From NCBI RefSeq assembly GCF_001509555.1, contig NZ_LMAS01000005.1, positions 195,507 through 259,506 on the forward strand: DNA of 64,000 nt, written 5' to 3'. The first letter of the stretch is position 1; each line of letters starts with the position of its first letter. The position numbers and the translations under genes are program-made. The notes under the pieces were generated by a model. That model was not told the DNA's origin and did not search any database. It saw only the letters and a list, made by a program, of their open reading frames with translations. Positions 61,069 through 64,000 of this stretch are shown here, piece by piece. Origin of the DNA: Bacillus sp. FJAT-29937. Lineage in GTDB: Bacteria; Bacillota; Bacilli; Bacillales; Cytobacillaceae.

Positions 61069-62241
61069 ATGAATAAACGTGTGTATTTATTAGCCATTGT
61101 CTCATTCGTTGTTGGGATGGTGGAGTTAATTATAGGTGGTTTACTTGATTTAGTAGCAAATGATTTAGATGTCAGTTTAGGGCAGGCAGGTTTTCTTATG
61201 ACAGCCTTTTCGCTTTCATTTGCGATTGCCGCCCCCATTTTGTTAGCGGTGACCCAGAGAGTAGATCGTAAGCAGCTTACAATGATGTCTTTAGCTGTTT
61301 TTTTGCTTGGGAATGTGATTGCTGTATTCAGCCCGAATTATAGTATTTTACTAGTGGGGCGTATCACATCAGCAGCTAGCGGCTCGTTGCTCATTGCCTT
61401 ATGCTTAACGATGGTTCCAGCCATTGTCGATGAAAAATACCGTGCTCGTGCCATTTCGGTTGTATTTATGGGAGTGAGCGGCTCTCTTGTATTGGGCGTA
61501 CCAATTGGATTAATGCTTGGAAATTCATTTGGCTGGCGCGCGCCTTTTATCCTGATATCAATCCTTACCCTCGTTTCGATGGCTGGTGTGTATTTCTTTT
61601 TAGGAAAAGTCCCGCCTAAGCCAGCTGTTCCTGTTGGAGTTCAGCTAAAGACTTTGAAGAATCGAAGAATTTTACTTGCGCAATTAACGTCCATTATTTT
61701 TCTGGCGGGACATTTAACATTTTACGGTTACTTGACTCCTTTTCTAAAAATGAAAATGGGTTTGGATGGTCAATTGGTTAGTATTGTCTATTTAGTTTTT
61801 GGTATCGCAGCGGTAGTGGGAGGTGGAATCGGAGGCTTGCTTTCTGATCGATTTGGCACTAAGACTACCATTCTATCAGTTACGGCCCTTTTTGCCGTAT
61901 CGATGTTTATCATTCCATTTACAACATTTTCACTGCCGATTTTTCTAATTATCCTCGGTGTGTATAGTTTGCTTAGCTGGGCGATCACACCTCCCATGCA
62001 AAGTTATTTAATTGAAATTTCCGCTGGTGCTTCGGATATTCAGCAAACCTTAAATAATTCTGCTGTCCATATTGGAATTGCATTAGGTTCATTAATAGGG
62101 GGACTTGTGATTGAGCAGACATCGTCTGTAGATCTAAATCCAATAGCTGGTGGAATATTCGTTTTATTTGCGTTTGCGACTGCCTTTTTCTCAATGGCCA
62201 AGGGCGGCCGGAAAGCTTATTTACAGAATGAAGCCAATTAA
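61069..62241 (+). CDS. MFS transporter (DHA1-like)
   Basis: A 390-aa protein with about 12 transmembrane helices. The motif RVDRKQLTMMSLAVFLLGN (about 64-82) is the MFS loop 2-3 signature and LLSDRFGTKTT (about 262-272) its repeat in the second half. GRITSAASGSLLIALCLTM (about 98-116) lies in helix 4. It likely exports a drug or metabolite. ATG 61069 is better spaced from AGGAGG than the in-frame TTG at 61066. Its terminator starts at the stop codon. Confidence 0.87.
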   Translation: MNKRVYLLAIVSFVVGMVELIIGGLLDLVANDLDVSLGQAGFLMTAFSLSFAIAAPILLAVTQRVDRKQLTMMSLAVFLLGNVIAVFSPNYSILLVGRITSAASGSLLIALCLTMVPAIVDEKYRARAISVVFMGVSGSLVLGVPIGLMLGNSFGWRAPFILISILTLVSMAGVYFFLGKVPPKPAVPVGVQLKTLKNRRILLAQLTSIIFLAGHLTFYGYLTPFLKMKMGLDGQLVSIVYLVFGIAAVVGGGIGGLLSDRFGTKTTILSVTALFAVSMFIIPFTTFSLPIFLIILGVYSLLSWAITPPMQSYLIEISAGASDIQQTLNNSAVHIGIALGSLIGGLVIEQTSSVDLNPIAGGIFVLFAFATAFFSMAKGGRKAYLQNEAN

Positions 62242-62270
62242 AAAACAGCCGGGAATCTCCGGCTGTTTTT
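62241..62270 (+). terminator. Terminator after MFS gene
   Basis: AAAAACAGCCGG and CCGGCTGTTTTT form a 12-bp stem around 6 nt. Confidence 0.88.
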
Positions 62271-62382
62271 AATACGAAGAATGCCTGTAAATTCCAATTT
62301 ATGATATACTACATTATAATGAATTTGGTACGGTGATAGTTTAATTGATTAAAATTACATAAGAAAAATTACGGAGGACCTT

Positions 62383-62997
62383 ATGATAGAAGCATTTCTT
62401 CATGGAGCCATTCTTGCTTTCGGACTCATCCTGCCATTAGGTGTGCAAAATGTATTTGTTTTTAACCAAGGGGCGACACAAAAGCGATTTACAAGAGCAT
62501 TGCCAGCAGTGATTACTGCAGGAATTTGTGATACGATCTTAATTCTTTTGGCTGTAATGGGTGTATCGATCATTGTGTTTAGATTTGTATGGATCAAAAA
62601 CGTGCTCTTTCTTGTCGGCTTCTTTTTTTTAGCCTATATGGGCTGGTCCGTATGGAAAAGCGAACCTGAAGTAAAGAATGATAAGCAGGGGCTTTCCTTT
62701 TCAACGAAGCGTCAGATCACGTTTGCTGCATCGGTTTCTCTACTGAATCCGCATGCTATTATGGATACAATAGGCGTCATTGGCACAAGCTCTTTAGCCT
62801 ATGAAAGCTTAGAAAAATGGGCGTTTTCTCTAGCATGTATTGGTATTTCGTGGATATGGTTTTTCAGTTTAGCACTCGTTGGCAGGAAAGTAGGAGAGTT
62901 CGACACGAGCGGGCGCTTTTTAAAGAAGATGAACCAAATATCTGCTATAATCATATGGGGAATGGCGCTCTATATTGGCGCACAAATCCTAATTTAG
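62383..62997 (+). CDS. LysE family amino acid exporter
   Basis: A 204-aa membrane protein with six helices in the LysE/ArgO pattern. The N-terminal GAILAFGLILPLGVQNVFVF (about 8-27) and the mid-protein SLLNPHAIMDTIGVIG (about 119-134) are the family signatures, including the NPH/NP motif. It exports basic or other amino acids. ATG 62383 follows ACGGAGG. The small gene at 63032 follows with a 34-base gap. Confidence 0.85.
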   Translation: MIEAFLHGAILAFGLILPLGVQNVFVFNQGATQKRFTRALPAVITAGICDTILILLAVMGVSIIVFRFVWIKNVLFLVGFFFLAYMGWSVWKSEPEVKNDKQGLSFSTKRQITFAASVSLLNPHAIMDTIGVIGTSSLAYESLEKWAFSLACIGISWIWFFSLALVGRKVGEFDTSGRFLKKMNQISAIIIWGMALYIGAQILI

Positions 62998-63031
62998 TTT
63001 CTTGGCTTGCCTTATGTAGGAGGATGTAAAG

Positions 63032-63217
63032 ATGAGACAATTAGCCCTGGTCATTCCAATTATGCTTATAGTTGGTGCTGCAGCCATGTGGATGCTTCAT
63101 AGAGATTATTCGGTTCTTGATTATCAAACAAGAGTGATTATTTCTGCGGGTGCTGCCCTTTTTTCAGGATTAATATCATTCTTTTTATTTAAAACAGGAA
63201 AAGCGAACAATGATTAG
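63032..63217 (+). CDS. Small membrane protein, unknown function
   Basis: A 61-aa protein with two membrane helices (about 4-21 and 37-54) and short basic tails. ATG 63032 follows TAGGAGGATG, a strong ribosome site. No family was recognised. It is probably co-transcribed with lysE and ends before a strong terminator. Confidence 0.72.
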   Translation: MRQLALVIPIMLIVGAAAMWMLHRDYSVLDYQTRVIISAGAALFSGLISFFLFKTGKANND

Positions 63218-63233
63218 CATATCATACGGATGG

Positions 63234-63273
63234 GACCTCACTCGCCTTTTTAAGAGTGAGGTCTTCTTTTTTT
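63234..63273. terminator. Terminator between small membrane gene and SAM decarboxylase gene
   Basis: GACCTCACTC and GAGTGAGGTC form a 10-bp stem around 10 nt, followed by TTCTTTTTTT, between converging genes. Confidence 0.85.
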
Positions 63274-63285
63274 GTGGATCCAATA

Positions 63286-63669
63286 CTATTTGGTAATGTG
63301 GACAAAATCTCCTGCCCCGCGGATAATCTTGTGCGTGTACACTTTTTGTGGCTTTAGAATATCCAATAAATAATTGATAGCCTTTTCTGAATCAATTTTA
63401 TCCCCACATGTATACCCATCAATGGCCGCAAAGCCTTTTTCAGGATACGTATGAATGGATAGATGACTTTCAGCAAGTACTGCGACAACGGTAGCTCCAT
63501 ATGGCTGAAATGCCCATCCATCCACAGATAATAAATGAGCACCGCAAATTTTGGCGGCTTCTTCTAAATGATATTTCAAAAAATCAATATCATTGATTTT
63601 ATCAAATTCAATTCCCCACGCATCTGCAATTACATGCCTGCCAAATGTTAGATGCATTGACTTATTCAC
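63286..63669 (-). CDS. speD: S-adenosylmethionine decarboxylase proenzyme
   Basis: A 127-aa pyruvoyl enzyme for spermidine synthesis. It cleaves itself before Ser68 in LAESHLSIHTYPE to form the pyruvoyl group; His73 and Cys88 (GYTCGD) are the processing and catalytic residues. The start is uncertain: GTG 63669 has its ribosome site only 1 base away, and ATG 63657 has a 13-base gap (AAAGGA). Small class 1 SAMDC of this kind is usual in Bacillus (speD/speH). Confidence 0.9.
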   Translation of the reverse strand: MNKSMHLTFGRHVIADAWGIEFDKINDIDFLKYHLEEAAKICGAHLLSVDGWAFQPYGATVVAVLAESHLSIHTYPEKGFAAIDGYTCGDKIDSEKAINYLLDILKPQKVYTHKIIRGAGDFVHITK

Positions 63670-63948
63670 ATCCTTTACTCCATTTCCTATATATTACGAA
63701 AGTATTCAAAAACTGTATGGACAAGCCAATGTGTACTCGCAAAAATCCACTATTTAATTATCTTGATATATCCTTTTTTGCAAGATGGGTGTAAAGGCAA
63801 GGTAGTTTACTTGGGGTAGTTACACGGATCTGGGTAAATGTCCAAACTTTTTATCATTCATGGTAATAAGATATTTTATCATTGACCGCTGGAATAATTG
63901 AGTTAGCAGGAATCTCTTTATTTCATATGAATCTAAGGGGGGATAAAA

Positions 63949-64000
63949 GTGTCCGATAATCAAAGAATTCCATGGTTATCCGAACAAATAAAAACTGGCA
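63949..64000 (+). CDS. Start of an unidentified gene, cut by window edge
   Basis: GTG at 63949 with AAGGGGGG 6 bases upstream opens a frame MSDNQRIPWLSEQIKTG that runs to the window end. Only 17 residues are visible, so no family can be given. Confidence 0.6.
   Translation, partial: MSDNQRIPWLSEQIKTG

Overview
The window is a low-GC Firmicute chromosome segment, most like Bacillus, Neobacillus or Cytobacillus. The evidence is strong AGGAGG-type ribosome sites, frequent TTG/GTG starts, T-box leaders, Rho-independent terminators after most units, and familiar Bacillus families (HelD, FbpB, DUF4317, ECF sigma with DUF4179, LnrJKLMN). No rRNA, tRNA, CRISPR array or prophage was seen.

Layout. 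1-11.3 kb: the end of an L-2-hydroxyglutarate oxidase gene and an SDR, then a GntR regulator preceded by a perfect 16+16 bp inverted repeat, then a six-gene peptide-scavenging operon (cytosolic prolyl oligopeptidase plus a complete Dpp/Opp ABC importer). 11.4-24.3 kb: a second GntR regulator, a PAS-containing sigma-54 activator, and a hydantoin utilisation operon (hyuA, hyuB, carbamoylase/amidohydrolase, NCS1 permease, hydantoin racemase). That operon has a clear -24/-12 sigma-54 promoter and two TTGCA-N4-TGCAA dyads upstream that probably bind the activator. A second NCS1 permease and a small cupin follow. 24.4-36 kb: a TetR regulator divergent from two SDR genes, a rhodanese remnant, DoxX, a cysteine desulfurase-like protein, and a run of small housekeeping or accessory genes with some decay (an alpha/beta hydrolase pseudogene).

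36-46 kb: an ECF sigma factor coupled to a DUF4179 anti-sigma-like membrane protein, two small enzymes, and threonyl-tRNA synthetase behind two tandem T-box riboswitches with ACC specifiers. Next come five to six copies of a 52-bp tandem repeat beside a truncated phosphotransferase gene, then RidA and the RNA polymerase recycling factor HelD. 46-52.4 kb: a secreted M28 aminopeptidase, a secreted lethal-factor-like metalloprotease, FbpB-like small protein, and an IS200/IS605 element with dead tnpA but intact tnpB, followed by a DUF4317 gene.

52.4-59.3 kb: a minus-strand cluster matching linearmycin-resistance LnrJKLMN (histidine kinase, response regulator, ABC ATPase, two ABC-2 permeases), with an extra Cache-domain histidine kinase directly upstream. 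A terminator separates the signalling genes from the transporter genes. 59.6-64 kb: GNAT and AAC(3) acetyltransferases as an overlapping pair, an MFS exporter, a LysE exporter, SAM decarboxylase, and the start of an unidentified gene.

No wholly new system is certain. The strongest leads are the sigma-54 hydantoin regulon with its paired dyads, the three-component Lnr variant with two kinases, the orphaned TnpB with its guide RNA region, the 52-bp repeat array, and the prolyl-oligopeptidase/Dpp operon with its GntR operator. All functions are inferred from sequence motifs recognised by eye; no database search was run.
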